A stretch of 64,000 nucleotides of DNA from Psychrobacter sp. 5A.1 (GCF_030407455.1 NZ_JASDDJ010000005.1:1-64000), one strand, 5' to 3'. Positions 1-9,346 are shown, numbered from the stretch's first letter. Notes: generated by a model not told the origin, from the letters alone. A program made the numbers and translations.

Positions 1-356
1 AGTATTCGATCTGGTATTCTTTTATATTAACTATGGTTATGTCTGATGACAGCATACTTTTTAGAACACCACCAAATATTTTTAAAAGAATTGACTAACT
101 TTGCTTCAAAGAGGCTTTTTAGCCCCGACTATAGCGGTATCCTGCTGACGACGATGGCGATGCAGTCCGTGACTGAACGTAGTATCAGGAATGCGGTCAG
201 ACACGATAGACTGCACGCCAGCGGCAAAGCAGATACAAGCGGTAGGCGGGATTGGCTACCCAAAATATTTAAATTGAACACAGTAACAAATAAGACCGGA
301 TTTTCGTGCTAAAATTAGCCCTATATTTAGAGCTTAATTTTAACGGAGAATACGTT
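1..356. other. Gene-poor leader before the toxin-antitoxin pair
   Basis: No convincing gene. An 88-codon open frame at 46-312 has no ribosome binding site and no recognisable protein character. The last part, just before 357, must hold the promoter and any autoregulatory operator of the toxin-antitoxin pair, but I cannot point to a clear operator. Confidence 0.4.
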
Positions 357-608
357 ATGCAACCAATATTTGCGACACAAACAGCCAGTATCTCAGAGCT
401 AAAAAACAATCCTTCTGCCTTGATTAAACAGTCAGATGGTGAATCCATCGCTATCTTAAACCACAACAAACCCGTGGCTTACTTAGTGTCATCAGACGTG
501 TTTGAACGCATGATGGAAGCCATGGACGATATGGCATTAAGCCAAACCGTGAGCGCACGGTTGAACGATGGGCATATACCGATAAAGGTAACATTGGATG
601 ACTTATAA
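357..608 (+). CDS. Phd/YefM-type antitoxin (StbD/RelB-like)
   Basis: Small antitoxin of a type II toxin-antitoxin pair. The 83-residue product starts with the typical Phd/YefM N-terminal pattern (a SISELKNNP segment, then an IAILNHNKPVAYLVS beta hairpin), which forms the DNA-binding dimer that represses the operon. The acidic C-terminal tail would wrap the toxin. The ATG at 357 is preferred over an upstream start at 306 because a GGAG box lies just ahead of it and the family begins here. The stop overlaps the start of the toxin gene by 11 bases, the usual translational coupling. Family assignment is firm; the exact subfamily is not. Confidence 0.88.
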   Translation: MQPIFATQTASISELKNNPSALIKQSDGESIAILNHNKPVAYLVSSDVFERMMEAMDDMALSQTVSARLNDGHIPIKVTLDDL

Positions 609-885
609 TCTTGAGTTTCACCCTTTGGCATTAAAAGAGTGGAAAAAGATAGCGCCAAGTATTCAGCAACAGTTTAAGAAAAAATTACAGCAGCGATTAT
701 CGAACCCTCATGTGCCTGCGTCAAAACTCTCTGGACACACGAATACTTATAAAATCAAATTACGCACCATAGGTTATCGTCTGGTATATACCGTCAAAGA
801 TGATGTGGTGGTGGTTTATGTATTAGCCGTCGGCAAAAGAGAAAACAACAAAGTATATGACAGTCTGGCGACGCGTCAACCATAG
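598..885 (+). CDS. RelE/ParE superfamily toxin
   Basis: Toxin partner of the upstream antitoxin, 95 residues. The sequence has the compact RelE/ParE fold pattern: a lysine- and glutamine-rich helical N-terminal half, then YKIKLRTIGYRLVYTV and a closing VVVYVLAVGKRE strand with KRENNKVY at the end. Basic residues in this C-terminal part (R in GYRLVY, K and R in GKRE) correspond to the residues that cut ribosome-bound mRNA in RelE proteins. Whether this one is an RNase or a gyrase poison cannot be decided from sequence. It overlaps the antitoxin gene by 11 bases and is probably co-transcribed with it. Confidence 0.87.
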   Translation: MTYNLEFHPLALKEWKKIAPSIQQQFKKKLQQRLSNPHVPASKLSGHTNTYKIKLRTIGYRLVYTVKDDVVVVYVLAVGKRENNKVYDSLATRQP

Positions 886-971
886 AGCGAATATCGTTTA
901 TTTTATGGGTTACGTTGAATGCACCCTAGGTCTTAAGCAAACCAACACTGAAATTTATACAAGAATATATT

Positions 972-1409
972 ATGCCTAGAATGACACCTTCTTTAGAACA
1001 ATATTCACTGATGCTTTGTGCTCTATTCTGGACAACTATCACTGTGTTATATGTATTTGGTATATCAGGAGGGCTAGTAGCTATCCTTTCTATCGGTATA
1101 GCGCTATTGATCTCTCACTTATTCTATAAGCAGCAAAACCGATTGATGACAGCACATGAACAGCTTGTATTCGCTCGAAAAAGCATATTTAACATTATTA
1201 CTTTTTCTTGGATACCGTTAGTACTTATCTACTTCTTTTATCTGGATGAGGACAAACAAGCGCTATTCATATCTCTCTTTCATCCAAAAGTATTACCCAC
1301 CGCTTTTGTCAGTATAGGCATCGTTTCACTGGTTGCCTTTTTGGGGATTTGGGTAACCACCAAGGGTTATACGTATTTATTAAAACGAGACATAGAGAAA
1401 AAAGCATAG
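972..1409 (+). CDS. Hypothetical inner-membrane protein, about four helices
   Basis: A 145-residue protein with hydrophobic stretches near residues 12-30, 32-50, 72-92 and 112-132, a short basic segment after the second, and a lysine-rich C-terminal end. This suggests a small four-helix integral membrane protein with its tail in the cytoplasm. I do not recognise a family. The ATG is the first in the frame and only a weak ribosome site precedes it. It stands alone between the toxin gene and an exported protein gene on the same strand. Confidence 0.6.
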   Translation: MPRMTPSLEQYSLMLCALFWTTITVLYVFGISGGLVAILSIGIALLISHLFYKQQNRLMTAHEQLVFARKSIFNIITFSWIPLVLIYFFYLDEDKQALFISLFHPKVLPTAFVSIGIVSLVAFLGIWVTTKGYTYLLKRDIEKKA

Positions 1410-1485
1410 CAAGTAAATATTGTAGATTCGCATAGTGCGTATCCTCATTTTAGAAATGCTGAGCACATTATCAAGGATAAATTCC

Positions 1486-2319
1486 ATGAAAAATTTTAAT
1501 ATCTCATTACTACTATCGGCGCTATTTTTAACGACTAGCAGTTATGCTGAAACCACAAGTAAGGAAGATGTAGAAGTAAATACACGTGACCAATGTGGAT
1601 ACTATTACAGAGAGGCACTGAGCCATCCTGTTATTAAACGTGATGCTGCCGTGACGATAGATAAAGAGGCTGCTGACTACATTCAACTCAAACGTCGGTT
1701 CGCTGACGAATACATTATGAATGCTGATATTGGTAACTTCAGACCGACGGGTGGTGACTATAGTTTTGAAGATAATGAGCAAATGCTACAAGCTCTATCA
1801 ATGGGTGACATTATATCGCAGAGCACTGCTGTAAAAGAGCTAATAAGCTTATTTGGCTATTATTACTTAGGCGAATACGTGCCAAAGGATGACTATCAAG
1901 CCATCGCTTACTTAGAAAAATTGGTTGAATATTATAAACAAGACCGTCCAGAGTATGTTGACGAGCTGATACTAGGTGTGGCTATGTCCTTGAATGGCGG
2001 GATCAGCAAAGCCAATCCGCTTTGGGGAAATGATGATCCGACTCAGGTATTTAATTTACTCATAAAAGCAGGGTCAATCGACACAGAAGTGATGATGATC
2101 GATGAGGACTTTGATAGCTCAGATGCTAATTGTGTCAAAAACATGCTACCTAAGATTGAAGCGCTTGCTAACCAAGGCAGTCGTTTGGCCATTCATAGGC
2201 TAGCAAAGCATTATAAAAAGTTGAGCGCTAAAGGCATGGAAGGAAATAATGAGAAGATGATGTATTGGCAACAAAAAGCTGAAGGAAATCCCCTAATAGG
2301 CATCAAATGGTCCATTTAA
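1486..2319 (+). CDS. Exported hypothetical protein, possibly Sel1/TPR-like
   Basis: A 277-residue protein with a clear signal peptide (MKNF, a hydrophobic core, cleavage near SSYAET), so likely periplasmic. The ATG at 1486 is chosen because an AAGGA box precedes it and the signal peptide begins here; a GTG at 1435 would add 17 residues with no function. The mature part is mostly helical, with segments such as GYYYLGEYVPKDDYQAIAYLEKL and LAIHRLAKHYKKLSAKGM that look like degenerate Sel1-like repeats. A Cys pair (Cys near the mature N terminus, Cys in DANCVKNM) could form a disulfide. Function unknown. Confidence 0.6.
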   Translation: MKNFNISLLLSALFLTTSSYAETTSKEDVEVNTRDQCGYYYREALSHPVIKRDAAVTIDKEAADYIQLKRRFADEYIMNADIGNFRPTGGDYSFEDNEQMLQALSMGDIISQSTAVKELISLFGYYYLGEYVPKDDYQAIAYLEKLVEYYKQDRPEYVDELILGVAMSLNGGISKANPLWGNDDPTQVFNLLIKAGSIDTEVMMIDEDFDSSDANCVKNMLPKIEALANQGSRLAIHRLAKHYKKLSAKGMEGNNEKMMYWQQKAEGNPLIGIKWSI

Positions 2320-2369
2320 TTTAGGGCATATCATTAAAACACACAAACAATAAAAACGACGGAGGTCAT

Positions 2370-2741
2370 GTGCAATATACCGCAATCATCAAAGACGGTG
2401 GTTTGTTTATCCCAAATGTATTTTCAGACCTAAACGATGGTGGATCGCATATCGTGCAAGTCGAGGTTGATATTGCAGAGGTGCGTCAGCAGTTAGGTGT
2501 GGATGAATCACCAAAGACAGCGGTCACCAAAAAGGCTGTGGCAAAAGCACCCAAAAAACCAGTATTAAGAGCCACTAAAAAAGATACAAAAAGACTGTCA
2601 GAAGATGCTGATGTGAGTACCCTACGCAAAAGCGCACTTGATGAATTGGAAGCACTCGACGATAGTGAGCTGAGCGAGATATTCAAAGCTTATATGAACG
2701 ATGGACAAGAGTCCTCACAGATATCGTTAGAAAATCTGTAA
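2370..2741 (+). CDS. Hypothetical small charged protein
   Basis: A 123-residue protein starting at GTG 2370 with a strong GGAGG box four bases upstream; the ATG overlapping at 2368 is in another frame. The first 45 residues look like a small beta domain. Residues 50-75 are a lysine- and alanine-rich linker, and the C-terminal 45 residues are acidic and helical (DELEALDDSELSEIF). The beta start plus charged tail resembles AbrB/SpoVT-type or antitoxin-like proteins, but no toxin gene follows. I do not recognise a family. Confidence 0.55.
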   Translation: MQYTAIIKDGGLFIPNVFSDLNDGGSHIVQVEVDIAEVRQQLGVDESPKTAVTKKAVAKAPKKPVLRATKKDTKRLSEDADVSTLRKSALDELEALDDSELSEIFKAYMNDGQESSQISLENL

Positions 2742-2872
2742 TAGATAACTGGCAATAGCAGATTGATAATAAATAACGTCTAACGCATTTTTGCTCATAC
2801 TTTTTTACTCATGCTTTAAAACAACATTTTCAAAATTGAATTCACCACCGTATCACTTATAAAGGTAGAACA

Positions 2873-4006
2873 ATGACTTACTCGATTTTTTCTCAAACGC
2901 CAAACAATGCGCTAACAGAGCCGATGTTCTTTGGTAATCCAGTCAACGTAGCGCGCTATGATCAACAAAAGCACCCTATCTTTGAGCAATTGATTGAAAA
3001 GCAGCTGTCATTCTTTTGGCGTCCAGAAGAAGTCGATGTATCCAAAGACCGTATCGATTTTAGCAATCTGTCCTCACATGAGCAGCATATTTTCTTAAGT
3101 AACCTCAAATACCAGACCCTACTCGACTCTATTCAAGGTCGTAGCCCAAACGTGGTACTCTTGCCGCTCGTGTCTATCCCTGAGCTTGAGACGTGGATTG
3201 AGACATGGGCATTCTCTGAGACCATTCACTCGCGCAGCTATACCCATATCATTCGCAATATCGTCAATGATCCAAATATTATCTTTGATGACATTATGAA
3301 AAACGAGCACATCTTGGAGCGTGCCTCTGATATCGCTCAGTACTATGATGAGCTGTACCGCAACTCGCAGCTATATAGCCTGTACGGCGCTGGTACACAC
3401 AACGTCAATGGCGAGGAAGTGACTGTCGATTTGCGATCACTGAAAAAGCAGATGTATCTGTGTATCGTCGCGGTCAACGTCTTAGAAGCCATTCGCTTCT
3501 ATGTGTCATTTGCCTGCTCGTTTGCCTTTGCCGAGCGTAAGCTAATGGAAGGTAATGCTAAAATCATCAAGCTCATCGCTCGTGATGAAGCGCTGCATTT
3601 GACGGGTACGCAGCATATGCTTAACCTCATGCGTAATGGTCGTGACGATCCTGAGATGGTCGAGATTGCCGCAGAGTGTTATGAAGAAAGCATCGAGATC
3701 TTCCGCAAAGCGGCTGAGCAAGAAAAAGAATGGGCAGGTTACCTATTCAAAGACGGCTCGATGATCGGTCTGAATAAAGACATTCTTTGCCAATATATCG
3801 AATTCATCACTAACTTGCGTATGGAAGCGGTTGGCTTGCCAGCCGTGTTCCCGAACTCGAAATCAAACCCGATTCCATGGATCAATACATGGTTGTCGTC
3901 TGACAATGTGCAAGTAGCCCCGCAAGAGACAGAAATCAGCTCCTACTTGGTTGGTCAGATTGACTCTGACTTATCAGACAGTGATTTTGATGACTTTGAA
4001 TTATAA
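2873..4006 (+). CDS. nrdB: Ribonucleoside-diphosphate reductase class Ia, beta subunit
   Basis: R2 subunit of aerobic ribonucleotide reductase. It houses the diferric centre and the tyrosyl radical that drives reduction of ribonucleotides in partnership with NrdA. The 377-residue length is typical. Visible ligands include the [11 protein letters not shown] segment (Glu, His and the radical Tyr) and [10 protein letters not shown] (Glu and His of the second helix pair), with the tail ending in the acidic, aromatic motif that docks to NrdA. The ATG at 2873 follows an AAGG box. The ferredoxin gene downstream fits cofactor maintenance. nrdA is not next to it, and no clear NrdR boxes were seen in the 130-base leader. 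Confidence 0.97.
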   Translation: MTYSIFSQTPNNALTEPMFFGNPVNVARYDQQKHPIFEQLIEKQLSFFWRPEEVDVSKDRIDFSNLSSHEQHIFLSNLKYQTLLDSIQGRSPNVVLLPLVSIPELETWIETWAFSETIHSRSYTHIIRNIVNDPNIIFDDIMKNEHILERASDIAQYYDELYRNSQLYSLYGAGTHNVNGEEVTVDLRSLKKQMYLCIVAVNVLEAIRFYVSFACSFAFAERKLMEGNAKIIKLIARDEALHLTGTQHMLNLMRNGRDDPEMVEIAAECYEESIEIFRKAAEQEKEWAGYLFKDGSMIGLNKDILCQYIEFITNLRMEAVGLPAVFPNSKSNPIPWINTWLSSDNVQVAPQETEISSYLVGQIDSDLSDSDFDDFEL

Positions 4007-4125
4007 GAGCTTTGAACTTTAAACTTTAGAGCGTTAGAGAAGCACTTTTAATTTAGGGTATGCCCTCATTGTAAACAGTGATGTTTGAGCGCATAAAACG
4101 ATAGGAAAATGGATAGGACAAAGTG

Positions 4126-4392
4126 ATGACTTGGGTAATGACCAGTAAACAGCAGTTTTACTTGCATGATGACGAGAGTCTGCTCGATGGGCTGCTACGT
4201 ACTGGACATGATATCAATTATCAATGCCGTGAGGGTTACTGTGGTAGCTGCCGAGTCAAACGCATCGCCAGCTCACACACGGTTGACTATCCGTTTGACC
4301 CGCTTGCGATGATTGAAGAAGATGAAATCCTGCCCTGCTGTTGCCGTGTGCAAGGCGTCATCTACCTCAATCATGAGCCTATCGTAAAGTAG
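4126..4392 (+). CDS. [2Fe-2S] ferredoxin, YfaE-type (NrdB cofactor maintenance)
   Basis: An 88-residue plant-type ferredoxin. The cluster motif is C-x4-C-x2-C (Cys34, Cys39, Cys42) with the fourth ligand among the consecutive cysteines 71-73. In E. coli the equivalent YfaE lies directly after nrdB and supplies electrons to rebuild the diferric-tyrosyl cofactor; the same adjacency here (119 bases) supports that role. The ATG at 4126 has an AGGA box at good spacing; a GTG immediately upstream at 4123 is possible but too close to it. A strong bidirectional terminator follows. Confidence 0.9.
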   Translation: MTWVMTSKQQFYLHDDESLLDGLLRTGHDINYQCREGYCGSCRVKRIASSHTVDYPFDPLAMIEEDEILPCCCRVQGVIYLNHEPIVK

Positions 4393-4410
4393 AGCAAAAT
4401 CAACACAAAT

Positions 4411-4449
4411 AAAAACCGCGCTCCTTCTTATAAGAAGCGCGGTTTTTTT
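4411..4449. terminator. Bidirectional intrinsic terminator
   Basis: Perfect 12-base stem (AAAAACCGCGCT with AGCGCGGTTTTT) with T tracts on both strands, between the convergent ferredoxin and HtrA genes. Confidence 0.92.
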
Positions 4450-4516
4450 ATACTATCAGCTAAATGAATGTGCTATCCCATCAACACACGATGAGTCAGC
4501 ACATTGTCATGACGAC

Positions 4517-5842
4517 TTACTGTGGCGCTCCATCTTGCTCAAACAATTTCATCAGCTCTTCGCGCATACGGTCACGCTCTGCCTTTGACATCATTGGCGT
4601 TTCTTCATCACCTTGAATGCTTGGCACTCCCATGCCACCCATGCTCTCATCATGCAGCACGACAGGACGTTCGATCGGTTCTTGTACTGGGCGCTCTTCT
4701 AGCTTTATTTTTACTTGTGCATTGCTACCTTGGCGCAATATCTGCGCATCAAGCTCTGTATCTGGTGCCTTGCGCGCGACATACTGAATCAAAGTATTGG
4801 CATCGGTCATTTCCACACCATCGATGGTCAGAACGATATCACCGACACGTAGACCACTTTTTGCCGCTGGGCTTTTATCAATGACGTTTAGCACTTCTAC
4901 GCCCGTTGACGTCTCCAGCTGCGTTGGGTCACGTAGCTGTGACTGAATCTCTATACCTAACCAGCCACGACTGACACGGCCATCTTTGATTAAAGCATTC
5001 ATCACTTGCTCAACCAGTGCCGTTGGAATGGCAAAACCAATACCCATCGAGCCGCCAGAGCGTGAGAATATGACGGTATTGATACCGACCAATTCACCGC
5101 GAGCATCGACGAGTGCGCCGCCTGAGTTACCGGGGTTGATTGCCGCATCAGTCTGAATAAAGTCTTCGAATTTATTGACACCCAGTCCAGTACGTCCAGT
5201 CGCTGAAATAATCCCTTGCGTCACAGTCTGACCCACACCAAATGGATTACCAATCGCTAAAGCCAAATCCCCCACGCGAATCGGATCTTCACGGAAGCCA
5301 AGTGGCGTCAATCCAGTCATATCGACTTTGATGACGGCCAAATCACTATCAGGATCTGTCCCGATGATTTTGGCGCGGCTCTTGCGACCATCGTTAAACG
5401 CGACAGTGATTTCATCCGCTTTTTCGATCACATGCGCATTGGTCACGATGTAGCCATCTTCTGATACGATCACACCCGAACCTAAGTTGGTCGATCCTTG
5501 GTCTTGTGCAGGACCACTATGAAACTCAAAAAAACGGCGCAGTACAGGGTCATCCATATAGGGATGCTCTGCCATGGTTTGGGTCGTATAGATATTGACC
5601 ACAGACTGTGACGCCCGCGCAACCGCATTATGATAAGAAGAGATAGGGGCTGGCGTATCTGAAACTGACTCTGACGCTTGCTGTGCCGCAGGCGGATTTC
5701 TTGGTGGCTCCCACGTGGCCTCCGACGTTGACTTCATACTCGTAAACAACCAGATAAACGCTACCAACACTAGCAGCAATAAGACCCAAGGTAACCATTT
5801 AAATAAAGACGCCTTGTTATTGGTGTTACGGGATGACGACAT
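4517..5842 (-). CDS. Membrane-anchored HtrA-type serine protease (DegS/MucD family)
   Basis: Periplasmic quality-control protease of family S1C, 441 residues. A single N-terminal hydrophobic helix (residues about 15-35) with no cleavage site suggests an inner-membrane anchor, as in DegS. The trypsin-like domain shows His137 (TNAHVIE), Asp167 (DSDLAVIK) and Ser240 (NPGNSGG). One PDZ domain follows at about 290-375, and a charged Glu/Met-rich tail ends the protein. DegS is usually shorter (about 355) and DegP/DegQ have two PDZ domains. The anchor plus single PDZ favours a regulatory, sigma-E-type role, but degradative function cannot be excluded. Confidence 0.9.
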   Translation of the reverse strand: MSSSRNTNNKASLFKWLPWVLLLLVLVAFIWLFTSMKSTSEATWEPPRNPPAAQQASESVSDTPAPISSYHNAVARASQSVVNIYTTQTMAEHPYMDDPVLRRFFEFHSGPAQDQGSTNLGSGVIVSEDGYIVTNAHVIEKADEITVAFNDGRKSRAKIIGTDPDSDLAVIKVDMTGLTPLGFREDPIRVGDLALAIGNPFGVGQTVTQGIISATGRTGLGVNKFEDFIQTDAAINPGNSGGALVDARGELVGINTVIFSRSGGSMGIGFAIPTALVEQVMNALIKDGRVSRGWLGIEIQSQLRDPTQLETSTGVEVLNVIDKSPAAKSGLRVGDIVLTIDGVEMTDANTLIQYVARKAPDTELDAQILRQGSNAQVKIKLEERPVQEPIERPVVLHDESMGGMGVPSIQGDEETPMMSKAERDRMREELMKLFEQDGAPQ

Positions 5843-6195
5843 ATAAAACCTCTATAAATTTAATGCAAACAGACAGTGAAAAACGAATTGAGATAAAAGT
5901 GAGAGATTGTCAACTGCTTACTGAGATATTATCAACTCATTCATTGCATGGTCAATTGATCCATCAGCTAGGCAGACTCACATGTATAAATTATAACCGC
6001 AATACCAGTAAATAGTAACGTATCGTGTACCATTTCAGTTATCCCGCTTGTCTGCTTGCTTACAACAGCATGTTAAAATAACTTTTATAAAGCTCAAAGC
6101 CAAATATTACCAAGCACGACAGATGATACATAATTTTTCTTTGCTTAATCTACCGCACTTTACGACACACACTTCATTGACGAAAGGAAAACACA
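5843..6195. other. Divergent intergenic region between htrA-like and Nif3-like genes
   Basis: Divergent promoters for both flanking genes are expected here. A 60-codon frame overlapping the htrA start (5833-6015) has no supporting signals. An AAAGGA ribosome site lies just before 6196. I see no other structure. Confidence 0.5.
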
Positions 6196-7020
6196 ATGAC
6201 GGCAAATCATACGATAGCTGAACCTACCAATCCAAGCATTAGCGCCCAGACATTGACACAGTTTTGTGACGACTATTTATCAGCAAATGCGTTTAAAGAC
6301 TACGCACCAAACGGCCTACAAATAGATGGCGGGCGTCCTATCAAACGCATCGTCACAGGTGTGACTGCTTGCGAAGCGTTGATTGATGCGGCCATCGCTG
6401 ATGGTGCCGATGCCATTATGGTGCATCATGGTTATTTTTGGAAAGGTGAACCTGCGCCTCTCATAGGCATGAAAGGTCGACGTATCCGCAAATTAATGCA
6501 GCATGGCATCTCTATGATTGGCTATCATTTGCCGCTTGATGCACACCCTATCACTGGTAACAATGCACAACTTGCTGACATGTTAGACATGACGATCACG
6601 GGTGCGCTCTATCCTGCCGAGTCACACCCTATTGGTAATATTGCCACTTGTACACCGCAAAGTGCTGACGATCTCATTGCAACCATTACTCAAGCACTAG
6701 GGCGCACGCCACTACATATCCCAGCGGAGTATCATAAAGACTCAGCTTCTGAGACAAGCAATAAGCAGATAAAACGCGTCGGTATATGTACAGGCGGTGC
6801 ACAAGATATGATCGAACAGGCGGCCATTATGGGCTGTGATGCATTTATATCTGGTGAAATATCTGAGCGTACCACGCATGTCGCCCGTGAGCTTGGTATT
6901 GACTATTTCGCTTGTGGTCATCATGCGACAGAGCGTGGCGGCATCCAAGCATTGGGTGAGATAATCGCTCAAAACTTTGGACTACCTGTGACCTTTATTG
7001 ATATCGAAAACCCAGCATAA
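6196..7020 (+). CDS. Nif3-like dinuclear metal centre protein (GTP cyclohydrolase I type 2 family)
   Basis: A 274-residue member of the Nif3/YbgI (DUF34) family, which forms toroidal hexamers with a two-metal site; the physiological reaction is still unsettled. Metal ligands are visible in MVHHGYFW (two His), PLDAHP (Asp and His) and CGHHATERGG (His and Glu) near the C terminus. The length matches bacterial forms lacking the extra insert domain. The ATG follows an AAAGGA box. It stands alone and is followed by more than a kilobase without genes. Confidence 0.93.
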   Translation: MTANHTIAEPTNPSISAQTLTQFCDDYLSANAFKDYAPNGLQIDGGRPIKRIVTGVTACEALIDAAIADGADAIMVHHGYFWKGEPAPLIGMKGRRIRKLMQHGISMIGYHLPLDAHPITGNNAQLADMLDMTITGALYPAESHPIGNIATCTPQSADDLIATITQALGRTPLHIPAEYHKDSASETSNKQIKRVGICTGGAQDMIEQAAIMGCDAFISGEISERTTHVARELGIDYFACGHHATERGGIQALGEIIAQNFGLPVTFIDIENPA

Positions 7021-8060
7021 AGCAGTCGCACTGTATCGGTTTTTGATTGAATCTGCTACGGTAGGAGAGCTAAATAAAGGGTTATCAATGATTAGCGTCA
7101 ATTTATAATTGACAAAGTCTGATTTGGCGCTTACTTGGAATTCGTTAGTCTATTTGTGATTATCACGCACAAAATAGCCAAAAAATGAACCGTTCATGTC
7201 TCTATTGTTAAGTTTTATCGCTTTTTTCTTAACTTTACTTGAATAATACAATCAGTAACCGCATATTACTACCTGTAAGAAAGAACGTTTTGTCATGAAA
7301 CTTCCCATTATTACAGCTTCCGGTTATGGCACTAAAATAATGCTGGTAGTTATCTAAGATTTTATCAAACTATATAAGCGATAAGATTTTAGAGCGCTGC
7401 CCATTGAAATACTATGTTTGCACTATATATGTTAGCGACATGGTATTTTTTTATTTTAGGGTCGCGATGACGGTTTTGTATGATCCGTTTGATAGAGCAT
7501 TTTATAAACTATCAAACGGGTCGTGATGCTTGCCCTCATTGCTGGACAAAAAACTTTCGTAGCCCGCTACCCTATTACCAGTGACTGACGGTGTAGCCCG
7601 CTATCAACGTTAGCATAGCAAAAACAGAGGAATTTGCCTCATTGGTGAATGGTTACACCCATGTTTTGCGCGATGTCTTTGTCTCAATGACTTACTCATG
7701 ACCTTACCTATGTTTGACATATAGTTGTTTGGCCACTAGCCATATTTCGTTATCGATGAAGGAGTCGTCTGATTTATATCCTTCGTGTCGTTGTGCGTTC
7801 AGTATTTAAAATCAGTACTTATAAATACGGCTTTAAAACGCTTTTATGACACACCGATAGCTGGCTGACTGACAAACTAACCCACTAACTCTTAGAGAGA
7901 GTACGCTAGTGGCATTATATTCAAACAAGATAGCGCTGCATTTATCCTATTAAAAAATGCAACACTATTTAAAATGCGATATCGCTATATGTCAATATTA
8001 TGGGCATACATTGGTACGCGTTTTTGCGGTAAGAAGGATGGCTAAAATCAGGAGACATCC
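7021..8060. other. 1.04 kb gene-free region
   Basis: No open frame of credible length on either strand, unusual in a window that is otherwise dense. It holds a long hairpin (7480-7524), two copies of GTAGCCCGCTA 34 bases apart (about 7559 and 7593), and AT-rich promoter-like stretches near the MltF start. A 20-codon frame at 7295-7357 has weak signals only. A small RNA or a long leader for the MltF gene is possible but not shown. Confidence 0.5.
7480..7524. repeat. Long hairpin in gene-free region
   Basis: Inverted repeat GATCCGTTTGATAG / CTATCAAACGGGTC, 14 base pairs with one G-T wobble, extending to 16 with another, around a 13-base AT-rich loop. No T tract follows, so it is not a simple terminator. 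It could be an RNA structure or a protein-binding palindrome. Confidence 0.6.
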
Positions 8061-9269
8061 ATGCAGCGTATTACTTATCGTGTAAAAGTATCTGCGCAAG
8101 GGGCCAAACGCCGTATTTCTTATCTACTGCGTTCACCTAAACACCTACTGAACACCAAAAGTAACATCGTTTCATCCGTTACCCCTACTGTATCTCATCG
8201 TTTTGCCAGAACCAAGAAGCTGGCACAAATATCTAGTATCGCTATGCTCTCTCTACCTGCTGAGAGCCTGACGACCATGAATACCTCAGTACCAGCCTAT
8301 GACAATGTTATGCTGGAAAACACCTTGACCATTGCAGCGGTGCCAGGCGACAGTACTTACTTTGCGACCGATGGCTTCCAACATGGTTTTGGCTTTGATC
8401 TGGTGCGCACTTATGCCGATGAGCTTGGTGTAGATATCGACCTAAAAGCCTATGCAAGTGAAGAAGCGGCGCTAAAAGCATTAAGATTAGGCAACGCTGA
8501 TATGGCGCTGACAACCGCCAGTACTAAGCTAAAAAACCAGCTAAATCTATCCTCTATCAATGTCAGCTGTGGTTATGATGCCAGCTTGACTAAAAACGGT
8601 CTGCATCCTAAGGTGAGTTGGACGTTTAGTTCATCCAATGACCCACTATCACAAAAGGCCAGTTACTTTTTGTGCGATAGCATCAAGCTAAAAAACACAC
8701 AAAAACTTGCCGCGTTTTATAATCAAAACTTGCTAAAAGACGCCTATAGTCAGGATCATTTTCAAAGAACCTTGACCGAAAAACTGCCTGATTATCAGTC
8801 CTCTTTTGAAGAGCAAGCGCGCAATTACAATCATGATTGGGAACTGTTGGTAGCGATGGGTTATCAAGAGTCACATCTCGATGCCGATGCTGTATCACCG
8901 ACTGGTGTACGCGGACTGATGATGCTGACCAACAATACCGCAAAAGCCATGGGCGTCTCAGATCGCATTGATCCTTATCAAAGCATCGGTGGCGGCGCGC
9001 GGTATCTGGAACAAATGAAAACGGACTTCTCTGATGTGCCAAAAACAGATCGAATTTGGTTCGCGCTAGCCGCTTACAATATGGGCCCAAATGCCGTCAA
9101 AGGTATTCAGCGCAAACTGCGAGACCAAGGTATTGACGACAAGAGCTGGGCAAATATTTATGCGTATTTGGCAGACAATAAAGCCTCGAATAGTCGCTAT
9201 GGTCAAGCCATGCACTATGTCAGCAATATCAGAAGTTATCTTGAGACCATCAAAACTCAGACTGTTTAA
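8061..9269 (+). CDS. MltF-like membrane-bound lytic transglycosylase
   Basis: Lytic transglycosylase that cleaves peptidoglycan strands, 402 residues. The C-terminal SLT domain (about 248-400) has the catalytic Glu270 in MGYQESHLDADAVSPTGVRGLMMLT-type context and the AAYNMGP motif. Ahead of it is a short substrate-binding-protein-like stretch (about 88-160). E. coli MltF has a complete two-lobe domain and about 518 residues, so part of the regulatory domain is missing here. The N terminus is basic and lacks a textbook signal peptide; a hydrophobic stretch near residues 57-68 may serve. The ATG follows an AGGAGA box. Confidence 0.85.
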   Translation: MQRITYRVKVSAQGAKRRISYLLRSPKHLLNTKSNIVSSVTPTVSHRFARTKKLAQISSIAMLSLPAESLTTMNTSVPAYDNVMLENTLTIAAVPGDSTYFATDGFQHGFGFDLVRTYADELGVDIDLKAYASEEAALKALRLGNADMALTTASTKLKNQLNLSSINVSCGYDASLTKNGLHPKVSWTFSSSNDPLSQKASYFLCDSIKLKNTQKLAAFYNQNLLKDAYSQDHFQRTLTEKLPDYQSSFEEQARNYNHDWELLVAMGYQESHLDADAVSPTGVRGLMMLTNNTAKAMGVSDRIDPYQSIGGGARYLEQMKTDFSDVPKTDRIWFALAAYNMGPNAVKGIQRKLRDQGIDDKSWANIYAYLADNKASNSRYGQAMHYVSNIRSYLETIKTQTV

Positions 9270-9313
9270 TTCATAGCCTTTTCAGACGTTTTAAAAACCA
9301 ATGTGTCAAATGC

Positions 9314-9346
9314 AAAAAAGCTGCTCTTTATAAGAGCAGCTTTTTT
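9314..9346. terminator. Bidirectional intrinsic terminator
   Basis: Stem of about 15 base pairs (AAAAAAGCTGCTCTT with its complement) and a three-base loop, with A and T tracts on either side, between two convergent lytic transglycosylase genes. Confidence 0.92.

Noticed and set aside
46-312. 88-codon open frame at the window start
   Set aside because: No ribosome site, no recognisable protein features, and the sequence between has odd composition.
2742-2872. NrdR boxes before nrdB
   Set aside because: Looked for the paired 16-base palindromes; no convincing match.
5833-6015. 60-codon frame overlapping the htrA-like gene start
   Set aside because: Overlaps the promoter region, no ribosome site, low protein-like character.
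7295-7357. 20-codon frame (MKLPIITASGYG) in the gene-free region
   Set aside because: Only a weak ribosome site and too short to judge without conservation.
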